Below are positions 26,563 to 35,911 of a stretch of DNA of 64,000 nucleotides, piece by piece. This stretch comes from Agarilytica sp033852165 (GTDB lineage: Bacteria > Pseudomonadota > Gammaproteobacteria > Pseudomonadales > Cellvibrionaceae). Every line of letters begins with the position of its first letter. Within the stretch, counting starts at the first letter, position 1. The stretch covers positions 1 to 64,000 of the forward strand of contig JAWSUZ010000063.1 in the NCBI GenBank assembly GCA_033852165.1, written 5' to 3'. The notes under the pieces were generated by a model. That model was not told the origin of the DNA. It was given only the letters and a program-made list of their open reading frames with translations, and did no database searches. The translations under genes and the position numbers were made by a program.

Positions 26563-28341
26563 TTACCGTTTCGCCTGCAATGCAGTGAGCTTTCTTTTGG
26601 CTTCGCTATTGTATGGGTCTATTTGGAGTATTTTCAAATAGTTTTCTTTGGCATTTTCGCCAGCAGGTGAAAATAGCTTTCCGTCTTTTTCAAAAATATT
26701 GGCATTTTCGAGTAGGCCCGCAATCTGAACTTTTTTGAGGGTTGTTATTGGGCTTTTTTGGTTGCGTCTTGCTATGTCTAAGCGGTTTTGAACGCTGTTG
26801 ATATCAATCTCTGGATTGATGTCGATGGCGTTTTCGATGTGGTCTTGGGCGTTGCCAAAGTTTTTATTATTGATCGCGGATTTTGCGAGGGATAAATATT
26901 TTTTGGCGATAGTTTTCTTTCCGGCTAGCGCTTGACTGTTACCGGGCGCAATAATCAAAATTTGTTCGTATTTGCTGAGGGCATTGCCTTCGCCTTTACG
27001 TAAGCGGTTTTCGCCAAGTGCTGTGAGGGCTTCCAGTAATAACTTGGTGACTTGCTCTGAAGGGGCTTCGCTTATCGTGACTGCCTTTATTGGAGCCGGG
27101 ACTCTTTCGGGTGTTTTTGGGCTGAGTAGGGAAAAAGAAGTCACTGCCAGTACTGCGGCTGCGGCGACACCCGCAAAGATAAAAGGCTTAGTTTTATTAT
27201 CGCTTTGCGAATTTTTTACTGAGGAGGAGCTTTGTCTTTTTTCCTCATTATTGTTCGTGTTGCTGCCTTGCCCACGGTTTAGCTTGGGGTCTGTTCCTAT
27301 TGGTGCCGGTGCTCTGGTGTTTTTCTTTTCTTTCTTTTTATTATCGTTTTTGTTTGTTTTTACCAGGGTTGGATCACTGGGGCCGACGCCGGTTTCTGCT
27401 CTGGAAAATAGTTTCGTTTCAATGCTGGCTTGCTTCACCAGGGTTTCGTCGTTTTCGTTATCGACTGAGGATGTTTGGAGAATAACGGTATCGTCAATGC
27501 TCTCTTGAATGGGGTGGTCTCGCTCGATGCTTTCCAGTGCTTTGACAACATCTTTTCCGCGACTGATACGGTCTTCGGCGGATTTCGCAAGCATGTGTTC
27601 CAATAATTCTTGGTACTGCGAAAGATGGGGCGGTAGCAACGGTACAGGGTCGTTAAAGTGTTTATAGGCTGTTGCAATTAAATCGGGACCTTCGAAAGGA
27701 ACGCGGTTGCAAAGCAGTTGATAAAACATAATGCCAAGGCTGTAAATGTCGCCTTGTGGAGTCGGTTCGTGACCGCGAATTTGTTCGGGGCTCATGTATT
27801 TGGGGGTGCCGACAATAAGTCCTGTTTGGGTCAGGTTAATGTCTGCGTCTGTTTCTTTGGCGATACCAAAGTCAGTGAGAACGGCGGCTTCATCTTCACG
27901 AAACATAACGTTATCGGGTTTTAAGTCGCGGTGAATAATGTTTTTACGGTGTGCAAAATCCAGTGCGGAGGCGATTTGTTTGATAACGGATACGGCTTCG
28001 CTTGCAGGTAGCCCGGCTTTTAGTCGTTTGTGTAGGTCGCCTCCGGAAAGAAATTCCATTGCAATGAAATAATGGTTTTTAATTTCGCCTACATCGTAAA
28101 CTTGTACGATATTACTGTGATTCAATTTGGCGACGATGAGCGATTCCATTACGAAGCGTTGGCAGAAGGCGTCGTCTTCGCTGAGATCGGGCTTGAGCAC
28201 TTTGATTGCCACGTTGCGATCGAAGGAGTGTTGTCGAGCGCGATACACGGAGGCCATGCCACCTCGGCCAATGGGCTCGATAATGTCGTAGCCCGGAATT
28301 TCTAAATCTATTTCTGATGACACGGCGATAATTTCCCCCAA
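26563..28341 (-). CDS. Transmembrane Ser/Thr protein kinase with TPR tail
   Basis: This 592-residue protein has a complete N-terminal Hanks kinase domain (about 15-275): IGRGGMASVYRA, VAIKVLK, HRDLKPDNVMF, TDFGIAKE, GTPKYMSPEQIRG and DIYSLGIMFYQLL. A long low-complexity Lys/Asn/Ser linker (about 310-380) precedes a transmembrane helix (FIFAGVAAAAVLAVTSFSLL). The extracytoplasmic part contains TPR-like repeats (YEQILIIAPGNSQALAG, YLKILQIDPYNSEAKRKL). It has the same architecture as the kinase at 19570-21012 but keeps the HRD arginine. An FHA-domain protein, the class that reads phosphothreonine, is encoded just upstream on the same strand. This suggests a kinase-FHA pathway. Confidence 0.9.
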   Translation of the reverse strand: MGEIIAVSSEIDLEIPGYDIIEPIGRGGMASVYRARQHSFDRNVAIKVLKPDLSEDDAFCQRFVMESLIVAKLNHSNIVQVYDVGEIKNHYFIAMEFLSGGDLHKRLKAGLPASEAVSVIKQIASALDFAHRKNIIHRDLKPDNVMFREDEAAVLTDFGIAKETDADINLTQTGLIVGTPKYMSPEQIRGHEPTPQGDIYSLGIMFYQLLCNRVPFEGPDLIATAYKHFNDPVPLLPPHLSQYQELLEHMLAKSAEDRISRGKDVVKALESIERDHPIQESIDDTVILQTSSVDNENDETLVKQASIETKLFSRAETGVGPSDPTLVKTNKNDNKKKEKKNTRAPAPIGTDPKLNRGQGSNTNNNEEKRQSSSSVKNSQSDNKTKPFIFAGVAAAAVLAVTSFSLLSPKTPERVPAPIKAVTISEAPSEQVTKLLLEALTALGENRLRKGEGNALSKYEQILIIAPGNSQALAGKKTIAKKYLSLAKSAINNKNFGNAQDHIENAIDINPEIDINSVQNRLDIARRNQKSPITTLKKVQIAGLLENANIFEKDGKLFSPAGENAKENYLKILQIDPYNSEAKRKLTALQAKR

Positions 28342-28477
28342 AAGAAACCCTATTAATTAGGGTGAACCGTCGTTTTGTGTGCGTTTTTTATTATGAGTCT
28401 TTTAATGACTCTTATTGTGTATCTTTCTATTTGATTATTTTTATATATTGTGTTCAGAACGCTGCGGACAGTCGATT

Positions 28478-29593
28478 TTAGCGAGAAAAGTTTTCTGGAG
28501 GTTGGGGTTTGGAGAAGTAGTAACCTTGATAATATTCAAAGCCCATGGTCTTGCAAACGTTGTATTCCCCCTCGCTGCTAACACATTCTGCAAGTGTGTT
28601 AATCGACAGTTCCGTTGCGAGTTCTTTCAAATGGCGCAGGAGATGGATGCGGGATTCATCGCCCTCGTCGATACCGTCGATTAGTACTCGGTCGTATTTG
28701 ACGAGGTTTGGTTTAGCTTCAACCATATCCATAAAGCGTGACTGGCCGACGCCAAAATCATCAAATGCCAATTTCATGGACAGTGTATCAAGTTTCTGTT
28801 TGATTGAACGTAATAAATCACTATTGCCCGTGACGCATTGTTCATGTATCTCAAGGGTAATGGGCGCGCTGGGAAACTGTTTGCGCAGTTTGGCGAGGCT
28901 ATCCATTAAGCGTTCGGGTTTCTTCATTTCTGAGGGGTGAGTATTGACCAGTAGATCACCCTTGAGCCCGTGAGCTACGGCTACAGCCACGCCTTTGTCC
29001 CGCATCATTTCTGACAGCTCGACTTCGAGTTCAAAACTCTCCGCGATTCTAAACAGCTCAATAGGCGTCGTTGGCAGGTCCGGGCTAGCGCCTCGTCCGA
29101 GAATTTCATAGCCGGAGGTGATAAGTTCTGGGGCTTTAATGATGGGTTGAAAGACCATGTTGACGGTGCGATGTGCGATTAACTTCTCAAGCTCTCTAAC
29201 ACCAGAGGGAAATTGTTCACTGAGTGTTGTTGTGGAGATGAATTTGGTTTCGTTACCGCCGCCTTCGTCGTAGTCTGTATGGGACTTGGCATGTTGAGAA
29301 TCAATTAAGCGAACTTCCGCTGAACCGAAATGAATCACGTCGCCATGGTCAATTTCGACAGCGCTTGTTATGGGTTTACGGTTAACGAAGGTGCCGTTGC
29401 TACTGCCTAAGTCTTCTAGCCATAGCCGGGAACCGCGTTCAGTTATTTTTGCATGGTTACGCGATACGGACGGCGCGCTGACAACGCACGTTAGTGACTC
29501 ATCTCTACCCACAATCGTGGGGAAGTCGTGCATGGGCTGTTGCGTTTTTATATTGCCTTCTTGGAAGAAACCTTCCAAATACCACCGTATCAT
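28478..29593 (-). CDS. FHA-EAL domain protein
   Basis: This 371-residue protein joins an FHA domain (about 25-100: IVGRDESLTCVVSAPSVSRNHAKI, LEDLGSSNGTFVN) to an EAL domain (about 140-370). The FHA phosphothreonine-binding residues Arg, Ser-x-x-His and Asn are present. The EAL signature is GYEILGRG, with EIL in place of EAL. LVNTHP, TLEIHEQ, LAFDDFGVGQSRF, VKYDRVLIDG and a terminal YYQGYYFSKP are visible. The catalytic glutamate and DDFG are kept, so c-di-GMP hydrolysis is possible, but the lysine and metal set need alignment. It would link Ser/Thr phosphorylation to c-di-GMP turnover. It lies upstream of the kinase on the same strand. Confidence 0.88.
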   Translation of the reverse strand: MIRWYLEGFFQEGNIKTQQPMHDFPTIVGRDESLTCVVSAPSVSRNHAKITERGSRLWLEDLGSSNGTFVNRKPITSAVEIDHGDVIHFGSAEVRLIDSQHAKSHTDYDEGGGNETKFISTTTLSEQFPSGVRELEKLIAHRTVNMVFQPIIKAPELITSGYEILGRGASPDLPTTPIELFRIAESFELEVELSEMMRDKGVAVAVAHGLKGDLLVNTHPSEMKKPERLMDSLAKLRKQFPSAPITLEIHEQCVTGNSDLLRSIKQKLDTLSMKLAFDDFGVGQSRFMDMVEAKPNLVKYDRVLIDGIDEGDESRIHLLRHLKELATELSINTLAECVSSEGEYNVCKTMGFEYYQGYYFSKPQPPENFSR

Positions 29594-29859
29594 GAAGTCA
29601 TTTCCGTCTAGATATTTGCTGAGTCAGGTATCTGCCCTAGAGAATGCCAGTCACTCGATTTACCTAATGTGTACTATTTAAGAGGCTCTATATCGGTTTT
29701 CCCGGTTTTTCGCGGTTTTCCCCGATTTTCGGTCCTGTGCAATAGGTGAATTTAGGTGTTCGCAGTGGGCTCTATTCTGGAATGGGCACTAATCAGTATC
29801 GACGTAATATGCAGGAATTTCCAGTTGGAGGCGGTAAATTCCTGTAACGAGGCGAAGGT

Positions 29860-30507
29860 TTATTGGTCGTATAGGTCGCAGTTGATTCGATAGTGCTCTG
29901 GTAGCTGATCGGTGCTGCTAAAGGGGTCGGTGAGGCGATTGAGTAGACCGTCGTGAATGTCGTATATCCAGCCGTGTACCGATAGCTCTTTGCCCGTTTG
30001 CCAAGCATTTTGGACGACGGGGATATGGCTGACGTTCGCCACTTGCTGGATGACGTTAAGTTCGCAGAGTCTGCGGGTTTTTGCTTCGTGGTCTTCTAGG
30101 GCGTCTATTTCTTCTCGTTTGTTGTAATAAACGTCGCGTATGTTGCGAATCCAGTGATCGGCTAGCCCGTACTGGACGCCTTCCATTGCGGCATGGACGC
30201 CGCCACAGCCGTAGTGACCACAGACTATGATGTGCTTCACCTTAAGTACGCGGATCGCGTAGTAGATGACGGATAGGCAATTAAGGTCGGTGTGTACGAC
30301 ACAGTTAGCTATGTTCCGATGTACGAAGAGTTCTCCTGGCATCATCCCAACGATCTCGTTGGCGGGTACGCGGCTGTCTGCGCATCCGATCCAGAGGTAT
30401 TCCGGTTTTTGTTGTTTGCTCAGTCGTAAAAAGAAGTTCGGATCTTCTTTCTTGATGTCTTCAGCCCACTTGGCATTATTGTCAAAGAGGTGTTCAAGTT
30501 GGTCCAT
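29860..30507 (-). CDS. can: Beta-class carbonic anhydrase
   Basis: This 215-residue protein matches E. coli Can closely. The zinc ligands are at the same positions: Cys42 and Asp44 in IGCADSRVP, His98 and Cys101 in CGHYGCGG. VHRNIAN and the C-terminal VHGWIYDIHDGLL are also present. It interconverts CO2 and bicarbonate in the cytoplasm and supplies carboxylases and carbamoyl phosphate synthesis. It is monocistronic. Confidence 0.95.
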   Translation of the reverse strand: MDQLEHLFDNNAKWAEDIKKEDPNFFLRLSKQQKPEYLWIGCADSRVPANEIVGMMPGELFVHRNIANCVVHTDLNCLSVIYYAIRVLKVKHIIVCGHYGCGGVHAAMEGVQYGLADHWIRNIRDVYYNKREEIDALEDHEAKTRRLCELNVIQQVANVSHIPVVQNAWQTGKELSVHGWIYDIHDGLLNRLTDPFSSTDQLPEHYRINCDLYDQ

Positions 30508-30916
30508 GATGTTCTACCCAGAATACAGGTAGGCAAGTATATCTGAAAAAGTGGAGGTCTGGGAGAAGGGCTAGGAAAAGTAACCGCAGGGATAAGCTAG
30601 TGCAATCGCAGGGATTAAGGCTGTGCAACACTCTTGTTCCCTGCGTTCTGAGCTTTGTCTCTTCTGAGTCGTTCTGCTTGTGTCCTCCCTAAATCGTCCA
30701 GGTTCGCCCTAACACCCATCTCCTAATTTAGGTGTCCCGCACAGTATTCTAAACCTCTGCCTACTGGATGCTAAATGGCATTAGTCGAGCCTGCAGAATG
30801 TACCTATGGCGTGTCGTGGAGGCACTTTGCGAAGTGCTATAGGGGGCTATCAGCAGCTAAATCAATTCAGGTAATGCTAAGATGCGGCCATCCAATACTC
30901 GAGCCAAAAAACGCTT
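30508..30916. other. Intergenic region with a possible degenerate hairpin element
   Basis: This stretch separates divergent can and sbcB. The complement of about 30765-30815 reads GACACGCCATAGGTACATTC, then TGCAGGCTCGACTAATGCCA. This resembles the core of the element at 39273-39383, in the opposite orientation. Outer stems are not clear, so the copy is eroded at best. No gene is seen. Confidence 0.4.
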
Positions 30917-32380
30917 ATGAATACTTTCTATTGGCATGATTACGAAACCTGGGGTATTTCACCATCTGTAGACCGTGCGAGTCAGTTCGCGGGTGTTCGG
31001 ACGGATGAAAACCTCAATATCATCAGTGATCCGCTGGTGTTGTATTGCCAGCCGCCCGAGGATATCTGGCCTCAGCCCGACGCGTGTTTGGTGACGGGGA
31101 TTTTACCTCAGGAAGCCGCGCAGAAAGGCTTGCCCGAGCGTGAGTTTATTGCGCGTATTCATCGCGAGTTTTCAAAACCTAAGACCTGCGGTGTCGGTTA
31201 CAACACTCTACGTTTTGACGATGAAGTTACGCGTTATACGCTGTATCGCAATTTTTATGACCCCTATGAGCGAGAATGGAAAAACGGCAATTCACGCTGG
31301 GATATTATCGACATGGTGCGGTTGGTTTACGCCCTTCGTCCCGATGGGATTGAGTGGCCTATGGTCGATGGAAAACCGAGTTTTAAGTTAGAGAACCTCA
31401 CCGCAGCCAATGGTATTGCGCATCAATCGGCACATGACGCTTATTCGGATGTTGAGGCGACGATCAATATGGCGAAATTGATTAAGGAGCGTAAGCCCGC
31501 GCTTTATGATTACGTGGTGAATAACCGCAGTAAGCAGGCTGTTTCTAAGCTAATAGATGTGAACGCCTGTAAGCCTTTGTTTCATATTTCTTCTCATTTT
31601 TCATCGCTTCGGGGTTGCGCAGGTTTGATTGTGCCTTTGGCGATGCATCCGGTGAATAAAAATGCGGTCATCGTATATGACTTGTCGGTAGACCCTGGCC
31701 CAATGGCGCTTATGAACCCTGAGCAAATTCGCGATCGTGTGTTTGTGAGTGAGGATGATTTACCGGAAGGTGTGGAGCGTTTGCCCATCAAGCTCGTCCA
31801 CATTAATAAGTGCCCAATTTTGGCGACGACGAAATTATTGGATGCGTCATCGGCGGCTCGCTTGGGTATCGATAAGCCTATGTGTGAACGGCATTGGCAG
31901 GCTTTGCGCACAATGAACAGTGGTTCCAACCCCATTGGCAAACGTCTGCAAGCGATGTACCAGCTGGATCAGTTCACGCCTTCGGAAGACCCCGAATGCC
32001 AGCTTTATAACGGCTTTCTCGGCAATGAGGATAAGCGTGTGATGACCCAACTCCGATCCATGAGTGGCGAAGCGTTATCGACAGCCAATATTGTTTTCGA
32101 AGATGGAAGGCTGAACGGTATGTTGTTTCGCTATCTCGCGAGGAATTTTCCAACAGCCTTATCTGCCGAGCAGCAGACCCAGTGGCGTGAATTCGTGGCT
32201 GCCCGTTTGTTAAACGGCGGGGATAAAATGCTGAGCTATGATCAATTCAATACGCGTATCGCTGAGCTTAAGGCTGAGCATGCGGCGGATCTTCCTAAGA
32301 CGAGTTTACTCGATAATTTAGCGGGATTTGGTCGAGATCATATTGCTAGATTTTGCCCCTCAGAAGAATGTTCTTTATAG
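30917..32380 (+). CDS. sbcB: Exodeoxyribonuclease I
   Basis: This 487-residue protein matches ExoI along its length. The DEDDh exonuclease domain begins FYWHDYETWGISPSVDRASQFAG (first acidic pair). It continues with VGYNTLRFDDEVTRY and closes with HDAYSDVEATINMAKLI (His and last Asp). The SH3-like and helical C-terminal parts include PLIMHP-like and RLQAMYQLDQF segments. It degrades single-stranded DNA 3' to 5' and takes part in mismatch repair and recombination. It is encoded alone, a little upstream of pyrB. Confidence 0.95.
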   Translation: MNTFYWHDYETWGISPSVDRASQFAGVRTDENLNIISDPLVLYCQPPEDIWPQPDACLVTGILPQEAAQKGLPEREFIARIHREFSKPKTCGVGYNTLRFDDEVTRYTLYRNFYDPYEREWKNGNSRWDIIDMVRLVYALRPDGIEWPMVDGKPSFKLENLTAANGIAHQSAHDAYSDVEATINMAKLIKERKPALYDYVVNNRSKQAVSKLIDVNACKPLFHISSHFSSLRGCAGLIVPLAMHPVNKNAVIVYDLSVDPGPMALMNPEQIRDRVFVSEDDLPEGVERLPIKLVHINKCPILATTKLLDASSAARLGIDKPMCERHWQALRTMNSGSNPIGKRLQAMYQLDQFTPSEDPECQLYNGFLGNEDKRVMTQLRSMSGEALSTANIVFEDGRLNGMLFRYLARNFPTALSAEQQTQWREFVAARLLNGGDKMLSYDQFNTRIAELKAEHAADLPKTSLLDNLAGFGRDHIARFCPSEECSL

Positions 32381-32496
32381 ATTGAGGCGACAGGCATAGA
32401 ATGCTACGGACCTTTGTAGCCCTTCCCCAGGGTTTGATTTCAGTTAGCTTGATGACAATAGCTCAGTTAACAACAATATTTTTTGAGGTGGTGTAA

Positions 32497-33510
32497 GTGA
32501 ATTTTGCCGGTGAACATATTCTTTCTGTCGATCAGTTTGCGCGTGAAGATATCGAGCGTATTTTTTCTGTCGCGGATGCGATGGCGCCATACGCCTATCG
32601 TCAGAAAGTCACACGTGTTCTTGAGGGCGCAATCCTCGGTAATATGTTTTTCGAGCCTTCAACACGAACGCGGGTCAGTTTTGGTTGTGCGTTTAACCTA
32701 CTCGGTGGCGAAGTTCGTGAAACCACGGGTTTTAAAAGTTCTGCAATAGCTAAAGGTGAATCGCTTTACGATACTGCGCGGGTACTTTCAGGTTATAGCG
32801 ATGTGATTTGCATGCGTCATCCAGAATCGGGGTCCATGGTGGAATTTGCCGATGCCAGTCGTGTTCCCGTGATCAATGGCGGTGATGGTTCAAACGAGCA
32901 TCCTAGTCAGGCTCTTTTGGATTTGTACACGATTCAAAAAGAACTGCGAGACAAAGGACGTACTTTGGATGGCCTTCGAATTGCCATGATCGGTGATTTG
33001 AAGTTTGGCCGTACGGTGCATTCATTGATTCGTTTACTGAGCCTTTTTAGTAACCTTCAGATTGTATTGGTCTCGCCACAAGAATTGGCGATGCCGGATA
33101 AGTACATGGCGCCATTGCATGAGGCGGGTCATAACGTCACCATGTCTAGCGACTTGGTGAACAGTATTGGCAATGTCGATATTGTGTATTCGACTCGCAT
33201 TCAAGAAGAGCGCTTTGAATCCAAAGAAGAGGCCGATATTTACCGTGGCCGCTTCCGTCTCAATCAGGCGATTTACACTAAGTTCTGTGAGCCGAATACG
33301 GTCATTATGCACCCCTTACCTCGAGATTCTCGTTCGTGTGCCAATGAGCTGGACAGTGATCTTAATCAAAACCCTAATTTGGCGATTTTTCGTCAAACGG
33401 ATAATGGCTTGCTGGTTAGGATGGCATTGTTTGCTTTGATCTTGGATGTTGTGGATCAAGTTGATAAGACTGCTCGTCCTGTGAATTGGCATCATCGACG
33501 CGAGGGCTAA
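32497..33510 (+). CDS. pyrB: Aspartate carbamoyltransferase catalytic chain
   Basis: This 337-residue protein has the carbamoyl-phosphate loop FFEPSTRTRVSF, VICMRHPESGSM, GDGSNEHPSQALLDLYTI, MIGDLKFGRTVHSL and HPLPRDSR. These are the hallmarks of aspartate transcarbamoylase, the second step of pyrimidine synthesis. It is longer than E. coli PyrB and nearer the 330-residue class found in Pseudomonas-like bacteria. No pyrI or pyrC is adjacent. The start is GTG 32497 with GAGGTGG upstream. Confidence 0.93.
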   Translation: MNFAGEHILSVDQFAREDIERIFSVADAMAPYAYRQKVTRVLEGAILGNMFFEPSTRTRVSFGCAFNLLGGEVRETTGFKSSAIAKGESLYDTARVLSGYSDVICMRHPESGSMVEFADASRVPVINGGDGSNEHPSQALLDLYTIQKELRDKGRTLDGLRIAMIGDLKFGRTVHSLIRLLSLFSNLQIVLVSPQELAMPDKYMAPLHEAGHNVTMSSDLVNSIGNVDIVYSTRIQEERFESKEEADIYRGRFRLNQAIYTKFCEPNTVIMHPLPRDSRSCANELDSDLNQNPNLAIFRQTDNGLLVRMALFALILDVVDQVDKTARPVNWHHRREG

Positions 33511-33736
33511 CGTCTCTTCCCGTTAAGGGCTTTCATTTCATTTGTTGAGGGCTGGCGCTTAAATCATTGTTTTCGTTGGGTTTTTGGCGCGATATAACAA
33601 CAATCGCAGTCTTTGGTGAAATCTATAAAAAACGTGTCTTAGTCCACAGAAAAAGTGTGATCTGGTCCATATTTCCGTCATTCACAGATTCTTATACTGA
33701 TCCCATGTGAAACAAGATGTAGCGAGAGTTGGTGTC

Positions 33737-33871
33737 ATGGGTGATAAATATGTTGTCGGTATTTTCTTTGTTGCGAGTTTATTTCTATTTGTCGCTCATG
33801 TGGATGCAGCACCTATCGAAATGATTGAGGAGGTTGTTGACCAAGTTTTGGTTGAGTCGTCTCGAGAATAG
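33737..33871 (+). CDS. Possible 44-residue secreted or membrane peptide
   Basis: ATG 33737 opens a 44-codon frame. It has a hydrophobic stretch (YVVGIFFVASLFLFVAHVDA) that ends in an AxA-like site (VDAAP), then an acidic tail rich in Glu and Val. It resembles a signal peptide with a mature part of about 20 residues. The ribosome-binding site is weak. It lies alone in a 480-base gap between pyrB and the REC-GGDEF gene. I do not recognise it. Confidence 0.35.
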   Translation: MGDKYVVGIFFVASLFLFVAHVDAAPIEMIEEVVDQVLVESSRE

Positions 33872-33994
33872 GGGAGTGGGGTATTGGATAAAAGGATACG
33901 GGGTACGGGATGTTGATAGAAGCTTGGGACTCTCTATTGAGTTCTTAATTCTCTGATCCAATAGTTTTCAGATCAAATAGTTCACAAACCAAAA

Positions 33995-35272
33995 CTACAG
34001 TAAAAACTTATTGACCTTCGCGATCAATCGATCGCGATCCAAAGGCTTAGACAAACAACCGTTTGCATGTATTTCCTTTCCAAAGCGTTTCAGTTCTGCG
34101 TCGTCTGAGGGCGACATTAAAACAACCGGCACACCCTTAGTTTTGGGGTTATCTTTGAGGCTTAAGCACAATTCGTGCTGCTGATTTCCTGCCTGTACAT
34201 CAAGCAATATTAAATCAGGGTAATACTCTTCAGCCAACGCGATGCACTCGTTATCGTGTGGCGTAGTAACGACTGTGCAATGTCCCATCAAGCTTTGCTT
34301 GATCATTTCGAGAATATCTTCGTCTTTGTCGATGACCAGAATTTTACTTTGAGGGTTGTACTCGCGCACAACTGAGCAATTTCGGCCATTGGATTTGGCT
34401 TCGTATAGGGCGAGGTCTGCGCGATTAATTTGAAAGTCTAAATCGGTACCCGTGGTGTAATTCACCACGCTAGCGCCAATACTGACGGTGACAACCTTGC
34501 TGCAAGAGGAGTCACGATGTTTGACGCCAAGGGCCTCAATACAGATGCGAATCTGCTCGCAGATATGCGTTGCACCGGTTTCGGGAGTGTTTGGCAGCAG
34601 GGCAACGAATTCTTCACCGCCGTAGCGCCCCACTAAATCGGCTGAACGATGGAGGCATTTTTTAAGCGTGGCGGAAACTTGGCGTATGCATTCGTCTCCG
34701 GCTTGGTGCCCGTAGCAGTCATTATAAAATTTGAAGTGGTCAATATCGAGCAGAAGAATGGAGAGCGGTGTTTTATTGCGCGTGGATAAATCCCATAGTT
34801 CCGTTGCCTTTTCTTCAAACGTACGTCGATTGTAGAGCTGGGTTAATCCATCGTATTGGCTGAGAACTGTAAGCTCTTTATTGAGTTTGGCTAATTCATC
34901 ACGCATTTTAGTAATGCGTTCCATGGCCTGAATTTTAGCGTTTAGGATGATTTCATTAACGGGCTTTATCAGGTAGTCGTCGCCGCCAGCGGCAATTCCT
35001 TCTTCTAGGCTTGAGGCTTCACTTTTACCGGTAACGAATATGATAGGAATCCAATGATCACCGAGCCATTCTCGAATTAGGCGAGTGGTTTCGAAGCCGT
35101 CTAGCCCAGGCATCTCAACATCCATAATCACCATATCAACGGGGGTGGTGTCGAGCATTTGAAGTGCCTGCTCACCACTTTCAGCGACCAATGTATCGTG
35201 GCCTGAATGCTCTATGTAGGCACACATGGCATAGCGGATTGTGGCGCTGTCTTCGACCAGAAGAATTTTCAT
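33995..35272 (-). CDS. REC-GGDEF-REC diguanylate cyclase response regulator
   Basis: This 425-residue protein has a first receiver domain (1-120: LLVEDSATIRY, Asp in MVIMDVEMPGLDGFE, PIIFVTGKSE). A coiled linker leads to a GGDEF domain (about 155-300: LTQLYNRRTFEE, GRYGGEEFVALLP). A second receiver follows (about 305-425: ILVIDKDEDIL, LILLDVQAG, PVVLMSPSDD, GCLSKPLD). GGEEF is intact, so it should make c-di-GMP. The RxxD inhibitory site is not evident. It resembles PleD with the second receiver moved to the C terminus. It is a candidate supplier of the signal read by the GEMM-I riboswitch at 4.9 kb, which is inference. Confidence 0.92.
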   Translation of the reverse strand: MKILLVEDSATIRYAMCAYIEHSGHDTLVAESGEQALQMLDTTPVDMVIMDVEMPGLDGFETTRLIREWLGDHWIPIIFVTGKSEASSLEEGIAAGGDDYLIKPVNEIILNAKIQAMERITKMRDELAKLNKELTVLSQYDGLTQLYNRRTFEEKATELWDLSTRNKTPLSILLLDIDHFKFYNDCYGHQAGDECIRQVSATLKKCLHRSADLVGRYGGEEFVALLPNTPETGATHICEQIRICIEALGVKHRDSSCSKVVTVSIGASVVNYTTGTDLDFQINRADLALYEAKSNGRNCSVVREYNPQSKILVIDKDEDILEMIKQSLMGHCTVVTTPHDNECIALAEEYYPDLILLDVQAGNQQHELCLSLKDNPKTKGVPVVLMSPSDDAELKRFGKEIHANGCLSKPLDRDRLIAKVNKFLL

Positions 35273-35392
35273 TCGCGCTGGATAGCCCTATTTTTATTGT
35301 GGTTTGGGGTATTTGAATAAATGATCCTAATATCCTTTAAGTCTAACATATGCATCAGACTTCGCTCTTAGATCCATCAATAAACTCAGTGG

Positions 35393-35413
35393 GGGCATAG
35401 GGCATAGGGCATA
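35393..35413. repeat. Three copies of heptamer GGGCATA
   Basis: Three exact tandem copies lie 150 bases before the long hairpin at 35563-35669. The seven-base period is the same as that of the GTCTCCC arrays and of the GTAACCC run at 39428-39448. Confidence 0.8.
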
Positions 35414-35562
35414 GCGGTATTGGCGTTACTTTCGTTCTCAATGCGTGATTTTGTGCCGGGCCGCAATTAAAAGTTTGCAATGGCTTGAAGTAGAGCCCAG
35501 CGATTTTCGTATTTACCTCCAGCCTCCCGTTTTCCGCTTTTGTAGACCTTCAGCTTCGAGCC

Positions 35563-35669
35563 GTTAGCGTTAGGGCTTTATCATTTAAAAACGCGTGGCC
35601 CCATCCATGGGCGCTTCGGCATTTCATCCCTGAAATGACGATTTTAAATGATAAAGCCCTAACCCTAAC
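35563..35669 (-). repeat. ANGGAY-loop hairpin element with 28-bp near-perfect outer stem
   Basis: The arms 35563-35590 and 35642-35669 pair over 28 bases with one mismatch (GTTAGCGTTAGGGCTTTATC and onward). They enclose two hairpins: CATTTC-ATCCCT-GAAATG (35620-35637) and CCC-ATCCAT-GGG (35600-35611). Read on the minus strand, the loops are AGGGAT and ATGGAT. The outer stem has no sequence relation to the other copies, while the loops and order are kept. A 13-copy heptamer array starts 21 bases after it. Confidence 0.85.
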
Positions 35670-35690
35670 TCGGGTGAGTCGCATCGAAGC

Positions 35691-35781
35691 GTCTCCCGTC
35701 TCCCGTCTCCCGTCTCCCGTCTCCCGTCTCCCGTCTCCCGTCTCCCGTCTCCCGTCTCCCGTCTCCCGTCTCCCGTCTCCC
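35691..35781. repeat. Heptanucleotide array, 13 copies of GTCTCCC
   Basis: Thirteen exact head-to-tail copies (91 bases) have the same unit and orientation as the 11-copy array at 26467-26543. The array ends 131 bases before the acyltransferase start, so copy number could alter promoter spacing. That is speculation. No protein is likely to be encoded, although open frames run through it on both strands because seven-base units have no stops. Confidence 0.97.
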
Positions 35782-35911
35782 GAAAATGGCATTGCCTCCG
35801 CCATTGCAGTCGGTATAATCGCGCAGATAATGATAAATGGCCCCAGAAAACCCGGAATCAAAGCTCTGGTTGGTGGTTATAGTGATAATAAGACGAATAT
35901 TAGTGGGAAAT

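Noticed and set aside
28393..28410. GAGTC-N7-GACTC hairpin as a terminator of the FHA-EAL gene
   Set aside because: The stem is only five pairs and no T run follows on the minus strand.
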